This document shows positions 1 through 11,752 of a stretch of DNA of 64,000 nt, in pieces; the stretch's first letter is position 1; each line of letters opens with the position of its first letter. The position numbers and the translations under genes were made by a program. The notes under the pieces are model-generated. The model saw nothing but the letters and a program-made list of their open reading frames with translations, did not search any database and was not told where the DNA came from. The DNA comes from Tetracladium setigerum (lineage: Eukaryota > Ascomycota > Leotiomycetes > Helotiales): NCBI GenBank assembly GCA_031472005.1, contig PZJY01000011.1, positions 1,302,001 to 1,366,000 on the forward strand, given 5' to 3'.

Positions 1-392
1 GTCCTTCTACGTTGTCACGTTGTTCTTTCAGACTTCCTCGACGCGAGTGTTGGAGAGGTTACAATGTCTCACTATCCACCCATCAAATCTTTTGGTTGAC
101 TTCAGGCCCTTTTATCTGGGCCGAGAACGAAGCTCAATCATTCAAATTTTGGCAGCAAATCGACTTTGTTCCCATATGTTGCGAGGATTGCAAAGCATCT
201 ATTTCAAGCAATTCGATAGTCAAATATGCTCTGAACAATGCTGATAACACCTCCCTGCCTCCTCTTAGTTCCTCTACATGATTCATAGAGTCTCGAAAAA
301 TCTCACAGAACGTTTTCAACAAACGTCAAAACAGCTTTCTTACTCTATCCTATTCGCCCCTAGAAACACCATGCAACCAAACGTACACGTTA
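1..392. other. Intergenic, no gene seen
   Basis: Short overlapping open frames occur on both strands but none shows a recognisable domain, a fungal splice pattern or continuity beyond about 90 codons. It probably holds the 3' flank of the small minus-strand gene to its right. Confidence 0.4.
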
Positions 393-968
393 TTATACCG
401 ACCTTCCAAGATTGGGACCCGTCCCGGTCACAATCACATAGCCCGCGGGCTGGTACGCAATGTACACTGGAGCCTGTACTTTATTCACGAGTTCCTCGAG
501 CACTATCTCCCCCATCCTCGGTAGCCACCTCACCACCTGTGCTGCCAGCAATAATCCTAACACCATATCCCATGCTACTTTATTCCCTAAACAGATCAAG
601 ATCCTGAAAGGCTGGACAACACCCCGGGCAATGGCTGGGAATATTTTATTGTGGAGGATATTGATTATGAGTCGAAAAGAATCAAAGAGCGGTTTGATAA
701 TAACTGTTGCAAAAATGACGACCCAATGGTCAACCATTCCTCGTGGAATGTCAACTGGTCGCTGGTGAGCATAAGGATCTAGTCCTGTGCCATCACGAGC
801 GAGGAAGAGTTGTTCTCTGAAGTACTCGGTTGGCTCGGCGCTGTTATGCCGCTTTGGCGGACTATGGATGGAAGCATGAAAATTGCCAGAAGCGTGGATT
901 GGTCGCGGGCTGAGGTTATTGAACGGGCGGTTCGGCCGAGCGCCACTCGCCCAGTTGATGGCATCCAT
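393..968 (-). CDS. Hypothetical small membrane protein
   Basis: No family recognised. The frame from the ATG at 968 gives 191 residues. The N-terminal third is polar and Pro/Asn/His-rich. From about residue 75 there are hydrophobic stretches (DHWVVIFATVIIKPLF and MVLGLLLAAQVV are the clearest) that could be two membrane segments. The same frame stays open upstream to 1343, but that extension is basic and compositionally odd, so I chose the internal ATG. Other start or intron choices are possible. The gene stands alone, with no operon-like context, and its function is unknown. Confidence 0.4.
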   Translation of the reverse strand: MDAINWASGARPNRPFNNLSPRPIHASGNFHASIHSPPKRHNSAEPTEYFREQLFLARDGTGLDPYAHQRPVDIPRGMVDHWVVIFATVIIKPLFDSFRLIINILHNKIFPAIARGVVQPFRILICLGNKVAWDMVLGLLLAAQVVRWLPRMGEIVLEELVNKVQAPVYIAYQPAGYVIVTGTGPNLGRSV

Positions 969-2445
969 GTTACTGAGCTGGATTCGCCGGAGAAGATGCC
1001 AATCCCGGGGGAAGAGAACGATTGGATGGAAATCGAGAGATTCGTTCTCGTGGATTTTATATATTGGTAGATGGCAGACGAAACGCGGATACGAAACCCA
1101 GCGAAGATTCCATAACTTGTTGTTTGCCTCCTGTCTCAAATCATTTTTGTATTGGATGTTGCATAGTGCGAGAGGCTCATCCTGCATATTCAGGAAATCA
1201 TTCTGTAAATTTTTGCTGCATTTGTTCTTGGTATACTGCTCAAGCCGCATGCTGTATCTCTGCAGGGGGTGCTTAACATTGCTCAAGACAATTGAATGAA
1301 AAGAGGGGTGCTTTACATAGGTTTCAGTTGACTGTTTGAGCAAATCTTACCGTTCAAATCACTTTCCACTCCTTCTGGAAGTTGAAGGTCTGAGTATTGA
1401 CAAAGGCGTGTGGCTATCGTTGTCTGTAGATCTTGTCTTTTTCATAAGAGAGAAGGGCCAACTCAATGATTTATCTCAATTTTGGAAATGCTGAATCTCA
1501 AGCCACGCCATCCTGAGTCAAGTCAAAGCATACCTCGTGACTGATCCCGTGCCTCTCCTGTCATAATCCATACATGTTGATAGGTAAACGTATTTTCCAG
1601 CAGGAGGCTGCCTGCTGAGAAGGCAACAGTGTAGATAGTGAGGACAAACAAGCAAGAAAATAGGACGCGGCTGACTCACAAAAAAAGCCTGAAGAGGAAG
1701 TAGTCTGGATATAGAATCAACTGACTAGAGGCTGATACACGGCAAAACAAAGAGATCCTGGTACCCAAGTACATGTTGATCAGTGGTAGACGCAGAGAGA
1801 AGGAGAAGAACTGCGTTCAGTCCTCTAATAAAAGCAACTTGATAAAAGACATCCTTCACCCTTTGTAAAAACACTGTATATGATGTCAAGTGTATAGGTT
1901 TGGTGATGTTGGCATAGAAACAGCTAGTCAAGGTAGAAGAAGAAATAATAGGTGCCTCATTTTTAAGGCAGTCCGAAGTAAGATTACCTTTACCTATTAA
2001 AGGTGAAATTGAATGTTGACGTCGGCGTTAGTCAGCGGCGTTAAGATTAACGCTCTACGCGCTTTCCTGGCGATCAAGATTTCTAGATTTCCAGCGCATG
2101 CCCCATGTCAGCCATGCCAGAGCCAGGTACAGAGACAATCTACAACCACCACAGTTTGAGGATTCACGGTTGACCACAACGCTGCACACCACCTCTACAT
2201 GCCGACCTTCCTTTATCACCTCTGACATCTCGCTCTCGCTTTGGATCGCACTACATTTCTGCTCAATCGCCAAATTGTATTGCTTCATACATCGCATTTT
2301 CCTAGATCATTGCTCTTGGCCCGCGTCAAAACACAACCCACCCTCGCCTTGCCTGACGCGACCGGCGCGTTCTACTCACCATTGAGAAACCAGATCTAAG
2401 AAGCCCAGTCTGAGGAGAAGCCCAAACACAAATCCCACTGCAAAC
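969..2445. other. Intergenic: divergent promoter region
   Basis: About 1.5 kb between the small minus-strand gene and Mif2. No convincing gene. Close to Mif2 there is a CRE-like TGACGTC near 2017-2025 followed by repeated GGCGTTA words, and ACGCG cores near 2056 and 2348. ACGCG is the core of MluI cell-cycle boxes in yeasts, so cell-cycle control of the kinetochore gene is conceivable but unproven. Confidence 0.4.
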
Positions 2446-4427
2446 ATGGCGCCTGAACAATCAAGAAGGAAGCCGCGCGACAATGCTTACATCTACCAAG
2501 TTGGCGTGGTCGGAAGGTATGTCGCGAGCCAACAGTTGTCTTTCTCATCCAACTGACCATAATCAAGAAAAACTGGAATTACCCTCCCAGACACTGGCAT
2601 CCGCGACGAGAATGGCTTAGAGCCTATGGACCACCTCTTCTCCTCCCCCCAGAAAGCGACTGCCTCAAAACCTCCAAGCAAAATGAATGGCACGGATGCG
2701 ACTCTCTTTAGCGATGAGATGGATGAGGGAGAGAGTATGTACAAGAAAATAGTTTATGCGCTCAGGTCAAATTACTGATATCTAGCCCATAGGCACAATT
2801 CCAGAGCCCACGGCTGTTCTTACACAACGAAAATCAATGGCTATGCGACTTCCCCCGCCAAAGTCCAAGTCGCCCATGAAAACATACCTAAATTCGCCAG
2901 CGCGACGGAACCCTTCCCTCGGTCCCGTAGCATCACCCATTCGCGGTTCAATCGTGGAACCTAGGGCAGTTTCGGTGCCCAAGAACGTGCGCCGAACTCT
3001 AGATTTCTCAAGTGGCAGTATAGAAGCGAATAAAGTCTCTCTGCCAACCTCAACATCACCACAAAAGAAACGTGCCGTTCCCGCCAACCCAAAACCCACC
3101 ACGAATGCACAATTAGGTCGATTGAAACATGCGATACAGTTTAAGGGGGGCAACGGTGGCGACGAAGGCACCTCTGACCAAGCAAACCGCGATATCGACC
3201 CAGAAGATGTATATTCAATGGCTAATGGCGGCGATGATGATGAAGAGGTCCTTGAAGAAGGCTCAGCTGAAGAGATAGTACAACAGACAAAGGCACCATC
3301 TCCACAACCAACAAAGAAACGGGGTCGGCCACCGAAGGCGGCAGCAGTTGTCGAGGAAGACATAGTAGAAGAATCAGTTGGATCTGCGCAAGCAAAAGGC
3401 AAAGGCGGACGCCCGAAAAAAGCAAAAGTCCAGGTACAAGAGGAGCCTCCAACAAAAAGAACCCGGCGCTCTCTAGGTGGCGCACCCGAAGGTGCACATG
3501 TCATTGTAAACAAAGCCCTGAAAACGGCTGCGCCTCCAGTCGCCGCAAAACCAAAGCATGCAGTCAAGAAAATCAGACTGGCTCCCATAGTAGAGTCGGA
3601 CTCGCCTCAAGTTCAGCGTGGCCCCCTATGCCTAGAAGAACTGGGCTCTTGATGGTTAGGCGCGAGACACCGATGGAAGGCTTGGGATTCAAACAAACTC
3701 GCTCTGGCCGCAACTCCATCAAGCCTCTAGCATTTTGGAGGAATGAAAGAGCCGAATACTCGGATGATGAAGTCGAAGATTCGGCTGGGAAGTTCTTGGT
3801 ACCTACTATTAGGGGAGTTGTCAGGGTTGATGAAGTAGCAGACACTAAAAAACGCGCTAAACGATCAAAATCTAGCAGGTCCCAAAAGCGACCTGAAGAT
3901 CCCGAAGAAGATGGAAATACAGAGCCTTGGGAAGATGAGCCAGGAAGAATGTACGGCGATGTTATGGTGTGGAATCCAGACGATCCGATTGGAGCCGAGG
4001 AGAGAGAGGAGAGGGAGGAAGAACTTGCTCTGTCTTCTGCAGCGATCATCACCCGCGAAATTGAAAATGCATCCTTTCGATTTGCAAAAACTCTTACTCT
4101 ACCGTTCTTTGGATCCGGTGTCGTCGACCTTCCCCCAATGTCGATCAAGAACACGAAACCTTCCCGAAAGATGCAAATGGCATTCTTTGTTTTCACTGGG
4201 CGTGTCAAGGTGATTATCAACGGAACCGACTTCAGAATCGGTAAAGGGGGCATGTTTCAAGTTCCAAGAGGTGGGTGTTACTTCGCATTGCAGGTTGATC
4301 AATGCTAACTGTTGCAGGTAATTCTTATAGCATAGAAAATGACTACGACACTCCCGCCAGAATATTTTTCTCGCAGGGCTGTGAAGTCGAGTTGGAAGAT
4401 GCTACCGAAAGTTCAAGGTTGGAGTAA
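2446..4427 (+). CDS. MIF2: Mif2/CENP-C inner kinetochore protein (frame break)
   Basis: Binds centromeric (CENP-A) nucleosomes and nucleates the inner kinetochore. Exons: 2446-2516, 2568-2734, 2793-4270, 4318-4427, about 608 residues. Visible features in order: the N-terminal Mif2 block with LFSSPQK; an acidic/basic middle with AT-hook-like KRGRPPK and KGGRPKK; the CENP-C signature (RRETP, then RSGRNSIKPLAFWRNE, which binds the nucleosome); and a C-terminal cupin dimerisation fold (FVFTGRVKVIINGTDF, then FFSQGCEVE). The last intron has a GCTAAC branch site. The reading frame breaks inside the third exon at the C run 3622-3626: upstream is QRGP, and the CENP-C block lies one frame back. One missing C explains it; no intron fits, because the only GT..AG there spans 25 bases. 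Family assignment is firm. Confidence 0.92.
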
Positions 4428-5537
4428 CTTTCAAGTGCGTGTAAGGTTGAATCTTAGTACTGGAGTATCACGGAGTTGGGGCTGGTTATCTTACGGAACC
4501 GCTGGGCGTTTGGTGCATTGGGCCCTCTCGTGCGATTGAGCATGACTTATATATCCGTACGATACCTGTTTTCTGTTGAAGTAGTCGCTGAGTTTATTAC
4601 CACGTCTGGTTCGGCTCTCACAAATAAATCTCGATGGTCTCTTGACTCTCTGTCACAAGACGAAAATACAACACACTGTACATTGTGAGCACAACTTTAT
4701 TTCTTTGCAACATTCGATTTTTGGCACTCCTGATTGTGATAATTCCATATCTTCTGATTCATGTGTCATGTACTTGTAGACAGGTACCTAGGTATCCTAT
4801 ATGTATCATCACTACAAGCTCGAAATAAACAAAATCCACGATCGATGATGTTTTTCAACGGTAGGTAGCCTGCGGCAAAGTGATGGTGGAATGGAAATGT
4901 ATCTCTCACTTTTATGTTGATTATTTATACAAGGTTGTAGAGTTTATAGGTTCTCTTCTGTCTTGGGACAAGTATGAAATAGAAATAGAAGTAAACGTGA
5001 GTGCGATGTCTTGTCGGTTTCTGGAAAAGAGAGGAGGTCATCCACCACCGGGTGGGTATTTGACGCAGGTTGCAGGACAAGGAGGAAGGGTATTGTTTTG
5101 AGATGAGACATCCGTTTGTTTGGATTTTTGACTATGTAGGAAAAGGAGCATGGCTTGAATTGAACTTGAAAGCTGGAAGTTGGTATTCTTCAGAATCTTT
5201 GTGTCTGGGTTGAGAGCTGTATGCTGAAGACACTGTAAGACAAGACACCCTTTTCCCTTTTACTAGTCTTCACATAATGTTCAAGTTTTGCTTGCTCCCC
5301 GCCAACTTTGATGTGAGTTTGACTAACTTGTTTTTTTCTTTTCTTTTTATGAGAACTGAGTGTAGCAGTACCTAGGTTCAAGGTAAAAGCGATTTAAGGA
5401 GCTATCGTGCTAATCCAAGGGGACATTTGTAAGCATTCGTACGGAAAGCCCTCTGTGGTGGCGTTGGTTCCAGGGAAACCCCCAGTATGTACAGTACTCC
5501 ATACAAAAATAAGTATATGCAAAACTTCGCACCAGCC
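4428..5537. other. Convergent intergenic region
   Basis: Space between the 3' ends of Mif2 (+) and Ptc6 (-). No coding sequence recognised. It is AT-rich with short T tracts and presumably holds both 3' UTRs. A GTACAGTAC palindrome lies near 5486. Confidence 0.4.
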
Positions 5538-7551
5538 TCAAGTTCTTTTCCTCCTAGGATCTAAAGCATCACGCTTTCTAAAGTCCCTGACTTCCTTGGT
5601 ACCCATGCTTCCCATGCCGCCTTCAATCCTCCTTTCCCAGCCCCCAAGTCTAATAACTAGGCAAGTCGCATTATCACCCTCCCTGCTTACTTCCGTAGCA
5701 AAGCTTACTACATCTCTGGCACCTTGCTCGGGGTCTTTGCTTCCTTGACCACATCCACAATCTCTTGATCTGAAAGCGTTCCACTTACCCCATCCGAAAC
5801 TAGTACTATAAAACTATATTCTGCGGGAGATAACTCAACGCGACAGATTTCAGGCTCAGCTGATACGCCTATTCTCTTTGAGCGCATGTCACCAAACGCT
5901 CGGGTGTTCGCGAGGCCAGACATACGCTCCTCGCCAAAGGAGTCCGTCACAAATGTAGCAGCATATCGTCGTAATCTGCTTCCTTCAATGGGTGAACTAG
6001 GATGATGATTCGTCGTGACTGGCTTTGCAATTCCTGTAGCAGTCTCGCAAAGCAAGATACGTGTATCCCCGACATGAGCGACAAGCAACGTGGATGGGGA
6101 TGCCGGATGCCAAAAGGGAGTTGGTGTCGGCGTCGATATCATGGCTATGGATGCGGTGGATCCACCAACGAATCGTTTGGGACCCCCAATTTGATGCGTT
6201 TGTTTAGGGAGCTGCGACGGCTTGCCTAAGATCTCATCATTGTTGAGGGGCATATCGCCGGAATTTTTGTCGGGCTTGCGAGCTTGGGCGGTGATGAATT
6301 CCAGATCAGCCTTTAGGAAGGCATACATGATTACCGTTTCAATGGAGACCAGTGCTTCATCTGGAGCTGACTCTTTCCCTGTTTGCGGTACAGAGAAGTA
6401 TTGAGGCCTGAATCGGCGAAAGTAACCCCCACAGTATCTTTCCATTGTACAACCAAGGCTTTTTGTAATTCAACCGCCTTTGGTTTGTTGGCCTCTGTCG
6501 AGACGGCTGCTTCGCTCTTGAGTGTTGGATTTGTAGGAGGCTGTCCAATCCTTCCATTTTCATCCGCTACTGGAACCTTTAATTTTGACTCAACCTCGTC
6601 TCTGCCCTGAATATTTACTCCATCAAGCGCTTCCTTGCCTTTGGCTGAAAGAACACTCTGTCTGTCGGCTTCCTCGCTTGCTCCACCGATATCTCTGGGT
6701 TCGTTGGTCCTCCCCTTCTTGAGACTTGACCCCAGGCCAAATGTGTTGGCTGTGTTCTCCAGATACGTGTGCAATTCTTCCCTCAAGAAGTCGCTACACT
6801 CATTCCCACCATGCCCATCAAATATTCCGAAGTAGAAGACCTGTGGATCTCCACTTGCACCGTCGGCAGAAGTCCCTCCACTGACAGTAGCATTCGGTCC
6901 CTTCCGACTTAAACTTATGGGGCCCTCCTCGCAAAAGCAGGTATCTCGAGTGTCCCAGCTTGGTATGTATCCTCATTGTATGGCCTTGTACCGCGCGAGA
7001 CCGAGACGCCAAAATGATGCTTCGCGCTTCGAAGGGGGATTCGAACGACCGTGAGCTCTCGAGAAGCACCAATCATGGGTGGTGCCGCCGCTGGAGATGC
7101 CCCAGATCCGCTGGTATGAGGTGTGGAAGCGGATCGAGGCAGCTTGTGGTGTGGTCCCCGTGAGGAGCGGGAGTCTGGGTGCAGAGAGGAGGAGGGGAGG
7201 TTCGTGACGAAGTAATCGTGGAAATGGCGCCTCTCACTCACGTCCGAACGGCCGTGTCGCCTTCTACCCGACAGATCCAATGCTCCAATACGAGCGCCTA
7301 TGGGACCGTCGCTTCGTGTTCCAAGTATCCTCATGGAGGATCGTGATCCTGAGCAGAAGGAACGGCATTCTACTCTGCCAAATCGGCCGACGGGGGAGGG
7401 GTGTCCTCCCACCGATGTGTTCACAAAAGTCGCAATGAAATCTACATAGTATTGCCGTTAGCATTCGATCACACTGCCACCATGATGAATTGTGTCACTT
7501 GCCATAGGAGTCTGCCAGTGACCAAGGTCGTATGGAGGTCTGCTTCTTCAT
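5538..7551 (-). CDS. PTC6: PP2C-type Ser/Thr phosphatase, Ptc6-like (three frame breaks)
   Basis: Mn/Mg-dependent protein phosphatase. The yeast relative Ptc6 is mitochondrial and linked to pyruvate dehydrogenase dephosphorylation and mitophagy. Exon 1 is 7551-7503, then a GC-AG intron (7442-7502), then exon 2 7441-5538; about 651 residues. The Arg/Ser-rich N-terminus fits a mitochondrial presequence. Catalytic motifs in order: RPYNEDTY, FGIFDGHGG, GGSTASIAMI, VAHVGDTRILL, LANTRAFGD, LVSDGVSGTLSDQE and EGDNATCLV. They sit in four successive frames. Breaks fall at G/C runs 6919-6922, 6426-6430 and 5730-5733 (plus-strand coordinates), each cured by one extra base, with the stop at 5538 then in phase. 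The gene is otherwise full length, so I read it as functional with sequence errors; a true pseudogene is less likely. Confidence 0.85.
7442..7502 (-). other. Probable GC-AG intron in the PTC6-like gene
   Basis: On the minus strand the donor reads G|GCAAGTG, the branch site TGCTAACG and the acceptor TATGTAG. Using GC as donor joins the ATG exon in frame to the conserved N-terminus (the junction codon becomes GAT). The nearest GT donor gives the wrong frame. GCAAGT is the usual form of the rare GC-AG class. The intron is 61 bases. Confidence 0.65.
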
Positions 7552-8188
7552 GGCGGTTATGGTGAAGTTAATGGAGGTTGGTGTTGGTGTCGAGATTCGT
7601 TGAATTCCTGGTCATTGAACGGTGCGATAAAAATACAATAAATAAAAATATAGAATCACAATCTTACGGTAGGTATTGGGCCAGAACAGACGCATTGATG
7701 GGTTGAAGCTGACGATATTACCCCAAGATTGGCGATGATGCTGGAAGAGGTCGAGGGTCCACAGTTTCCAAAATGGGATCTCGGTACAATGGCGATGGCG
7801 TATTCCAGCAACTCCAAGACTATTTTGATCACTATTATTCTTCAACTTTTTTTTTTTCACTCAAACTCATATGTAATGGCCAGATTTCCCTTCTAGTACA
7901 GGTGGGGAAATGGTAGCATATTTCAAGTCACAGCATTCTATTACAACAGCAGAGCAATTGTCAAGAATCTTAATGCATAGCTACCGACAACGATACAGTA
8001 CAGTAATAATTCTTACCTTCAAGGGCCTTCTCATTACATATAACACTCCCTGAACTGAATAAATTTTGGTTCAAATTCAATGATTTGGCTCTATTGGTAT
8101 CCCATTTCTCAATCAAAACTTGTCCGTCATGATCGTAATATCAATTAAGTCACTTGGTATGCTACAAAAATTCTCTCCTCCTCATCAA
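7552..8188. other. Intergenic: Ptc6-like promoter and Fet3 3' flank
   Basis: Upstream of the phosphatase and downstream of the Fet3 stop. No gene seen. There is a poly-T run near 7848 and repeated TACAGTA words near 8000, with nothing else recognised. Confidence 0.4.
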
Positions 8189-10845
8189 TTATTTAGTCGC
8201 TGCAATCCTTCTTTCCTCTGAAGCTCTGCTTGCTTCGCCCATATCCGCAAGTCCGTACCTGTCCGGTGTTAATATAGGGTTCATGAGAATGGAAAATGGA
8301 AGACGTACCAGGAGATAACAGCGAGACCGAGCAGTGCAGCAACGATACTGAATGTCATAGCAACTATTCCTTTGGCCGTGAAACCAGCAGGAAGTGGATT
8401 AGGAGCCCTTGTGGCACCTTTCAGGTCAAAATGATCCTTCGTGTTGGCAGCGGCGTTGCCGGCATACGGTACGTTTCCTGCTCGGCAGGCATCGAGGTGA
8501 TTTTCAGGGATGGTATGTGTTTTCTGGATCTCAAGTGGTGCCTCGACCATCGTGGCGATCAATCCTTGATCAACATGCCATTCAATGTGACAACTACCAC
8601 GAGTCAGCGATTTGAAGGAGTCCAACAGGGGGTGGATATGAGTGGCTTCCGGGAACGTACTGGAAGAGCCAGATTCCTGGGTTGTCAGCTTTGAAGCGGA
8701 GGACGATGTGTCCGTCTGGTTTTAAGACAAAAGTCTGGTTTAACCGGTCAGTACACAAACAATGGATAGAGTTTTAGAGTGGTTCCTACATCTCGCCTCA
8801 TTGGAATTGCTGGATACTGCGTCTGTGTTTCGTTCGTCGCATCAAATGGACCGGCTTCCTCTTCTGAACGCACAATCGCCTGGAAGTTATGCCCATGAAG
8901 ATGGAAGGGATGTTTCCCAGCATCTATGTCGGGTCAGTCTGGTTCCAGGAAAGGGCAAAAATGACAAACCAATATTGTTTACTACAATATCAATAACCTG
9001 ATCTTTCCCCAATACGAAAGAATGGGAGAATTCTCCATATACCAGAGGATTCGTAGCATCTTCACCTGTGGTCATTGCAGTGTACAAGATTGGAACCTTC
9101 GGTGGTGTGTAGCTTATATTGTTGAAGAAGGCGTAAGGTTTTCCGTCGCCGAGATTATCCACTACGAAATTAAAAAGCCATTAGTATGACGGCAGACACA
9201 AGTATATTATTGTACTCAGCATGGTTGGGACGCTGATTGACAAAAAAGACTGCGTAACCAAAGGGGGACAAATTTTTGGTATAGATAACAGGGAAAACGT
9301 GTCATCCCAGTTACGATCATTAGGAGAGAACTTACTGATAACATCGAGTGTGATGGTCTGGTCTGCCTCTGGGAAAAGTGGCTCCTTGTCGAAGGGCACG
9401 AGGGTAAAGTCATCATACTCGTTGAATCCATCAATAGAAGCCGGCTCTGGAAATGGCGCATTGTTATCGTATACTAGCCAACCCGTCGAGTTATATTGAA
9501 GGCCGTCGGGCAAGACATCGAATAAGTCCTAAATTTAAATTAGGTGTTGTTTCGTACTCGTGGTGTCTAAAGGTTGAGTGTGGTCATTGGAGGGGGGAAA
9601 CAGAAAGCTCTCGACTTCGGTGGTTACTTATGGGAAAATAGGACTTCGCATAGTTCACCCAGAGAAAATCTCCCCACTTTGGTCGGACGAGAATGAGAAA
9701 AACCAAAGCAATGGAGGTATACTTCGGGTAGACTTCGATTGAAAAGATGTAAAGAACTTACAGTATCCATACTTCCAACAAATGCATAGTTGGCATTTGT
9801 CTCGTTCTTAGTGGTAAGCAAGAAACTATATCGTTGAGCAGCAGCAACATAAATCATCTCTGCCTCTGCCTCTTCAGTGTACACGCCGTCAACCTCAACA
9901 ATGGTCATGTTGTGCCCCTCGAACCAGAGATATTGGCCAGCAAAAGCACCGATATTGACCACACGGAAGAGATAGGTCTTCCCGGGTTGAAGCGAAACCT
10001 TCAAGTTCTGAGTGTCGTTAAGAAGAGCACTTTGAGGAACTGGCTCTGCGCCAGTTGGATTTTTCTTGTTAAGAAACTTGGGGATCAAGGTGGCCATCTC
10101 CTCATGATACCAATCAGACAGGGAAAGAACGATCTCCTCGTCGACCTTGTCCTTGTAAGGAAAGTCAGGATCGTGGATGATCAATGGTGCTCGGAGACCA
10201 TCTGGATATTGGCCCTTGTCATGGGAATGATACCAGTAGGTTCCAGGCTGGTCAATCTAGGTGTACGGTTTAGGGCAACTCTGCGCAACAAGTATGAATG
10301 AAGACTCACAGTGAAGTTGTAGGTAAATTTGCTTCCGGGGGGATGCCACACTGAGTGACTTGAGCAGGGCCATCCATATCTACGGAGGGGGAAGTTCTTG
10401 ATCAGTATTTGGATCTCTCACGCGTGATTTTTTGAATGGTGCGTCCCAAACGATGTCACATTGTGCTTGTCACAGAATCTATGTGACTCTTGAAATTGGC
10501 ACAATTTGGCTCTTGCTTGGAAAAGCACGGGTCTGAGAGGATGAGAGAGCTCGGCTGGGACCTACCGCTGGTTCCGTTCATGAAGAGACCATGGAAATGT
10601 AGAGTGGTACTCTGGTTTCCAAGTTGATTGTCGACATTGACAATGATTCTGTCTCCCACGTTTGCGGTGATAATGGGTAAAGGCCATTGACCGTTGATAC
10701 CAATCGTTGTTCGTGGGAAGGCCTGGTCAGGATTTGTAGTGACCCAGCCGATGGCAAAGTCGTAGGTGACTGTCGCTGCTTCTGCGATGGCGATGAGCAG
10801 CAGCAGGAGCAGTGAGATGGGGAAGAAGGACAGTGAAATAGCCAT
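8189..10845 (-). CDS. FET3: Plasma-membrane multicopper ferroxidase Fet3 (frame break)
   Basis: Oxidises Fe2+ to Fe3+ at the cell surface and passes it to the Ftr1 permease. Nine coding exons on the minus strand: 10845-10566, 10379-10310, 10256-9762, 9528-9336, 9161-8970, 8923-8790, 8734-8661, 8593-8309 and 8258-8189; about 597 residues. There is an N-terminal signal peptide (ISLSFFPISLLLLLLIAIAEA). All four copper clusters are visible: HFHGLF, YWYHSHDKGQ, HPFHLHGHNF and HCHIEWHVDQG. The mature part ends in one membrane helix (FSIVAALLGLAVISWY) and a charged cytosolic tail, the Fet3 layout rather than that of a secreted laccase. Exon 2 is one base short: the C run at 10337-10342 (six) must be seven to give GIPPGSKFTYNFT and correct splice phase. 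It is head to head with FTR1. Confidence 0.93.
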
Positions 10846-11203
10846 GGCGATTTCGCTACGGACAGAAGCGTTAATCAGTAAGTAAGTGAGGACACCGTTG
10901 ATTCCGTGTAATCGTGATCAACTCAATTGAAGGATGATCAAGAGCAGTAATTAGCAGCAGTGAAGCTCTCTGAGAACGCGAAGGACCAGCCGGAAATCGC
11001 AAACAAACAATGCGGAAGACGAGTATGCAGATTAGATAAGATTACTGCACCAGGTGGGTGTGGGATTATTCTTCGGTGTAGTGGCTCGACTACTGCAGCG
11101 GATCGTCGCATTGATTCGAGGGGGCGGGCGACTCGTGCCAAAGCCAAATTAACACCATCCCAAGCCACCACATCGCCGCTCCAAAAAGAAAATGATCTGT
11201 AGA

Positions 11204-11222
11204 ATTACTGTAATACAGTAAT
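11204..11222. repeat. 19-base perfect inverted repeat
   Basis: ATTACTGTA-A-TACAGTAAT: two 9-base arms around a single A, about 360 bases upstream of the FET3 start. It could be a dimeric transcription-factor site or a hairpin. No factor is assigned. Confidence 0.6.
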
Positions 11223-11538
11223 GAAATCTTTGCACGGGACACGCGGCACGGTTGCGGGCGTTCGATGTTGCGTGTATGGTCGGCGGTCGACGTGCAGTCC
11301 GTTAAGGACTTTTTCAGCATGTACAGTACATCGGTGTACAGTGGTAGAAGGGGTGGTGCGGGATCGAAGTTCGACGATGATGATCTTTCGTGGCTCCACA
11401 TCACGCATTTCTGTTCTTGGGAGGGGGGCCTAGCGCGTGTAGGAGGAGGAGGAGAAGTGGTGGTCGGAAGTAGATGGATGTACTTACTGTATCTAGGCGG
11501 GCCGAAGGAATTCGAAATATGTTAAAAGTCGTGGGTAA

Positions 11539-11570
11539 GGTAGGTAGGTAGGTAGGTAGGTAGGTAGGTA
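11539..11570. repeat. (GGTA)8 microsatellite
   Basis: Eight uninterrupted GGTA units in the FET3/FTR1 promoter, followed within 20 bases by a short (TATC) stretch. Such tracts vary in length between strains. Confidence 0.9.
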
Positions 11571-11743
11571 GTGTCCAGTCGTAGAATATCTATCTATCTT
11601 TCTTTCCTTCCTCGGAGTTCGCTCTCAAAAGAGCACTTTCATCGATGCCAAGGCCATACAAGCTCACTCAAGCTCCCTCCAAGGCCGATCAAGACATTGG
11701 AAGGGGAAGCTTGTCGCCACTTGGCATGGATGATCATGGCATC

Positions 11744-11752
11744 TTATCAGAT
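11744..11752 (-). promoter_or_regulatory. SreA/Fep1-type GATA site (upstream copy)
   Basis: TTATCAGAT on the plus strand, i.e. ATCTGATAA on the minus strand: an exact match to the ATCWGATAA site bound by fungal iron-responsive GATA repressors, about 840 bases upstream of FTR1. Confidence 0.6.

Noticed and set aside
393..1343. 316-codon version of the leftmost gene
   Set aside because: The extra N-terminal 125 residues are of unlike, basic/Asn-rich composition with no domain sign; the ATG at 968 is preferred, though not proven.
3611..3635. Small intron to explain the Mif2 frame change
   Set aside because: The only GT..AG pair spans 25 bases, below any workable fungal intron, and removes conserved residues.
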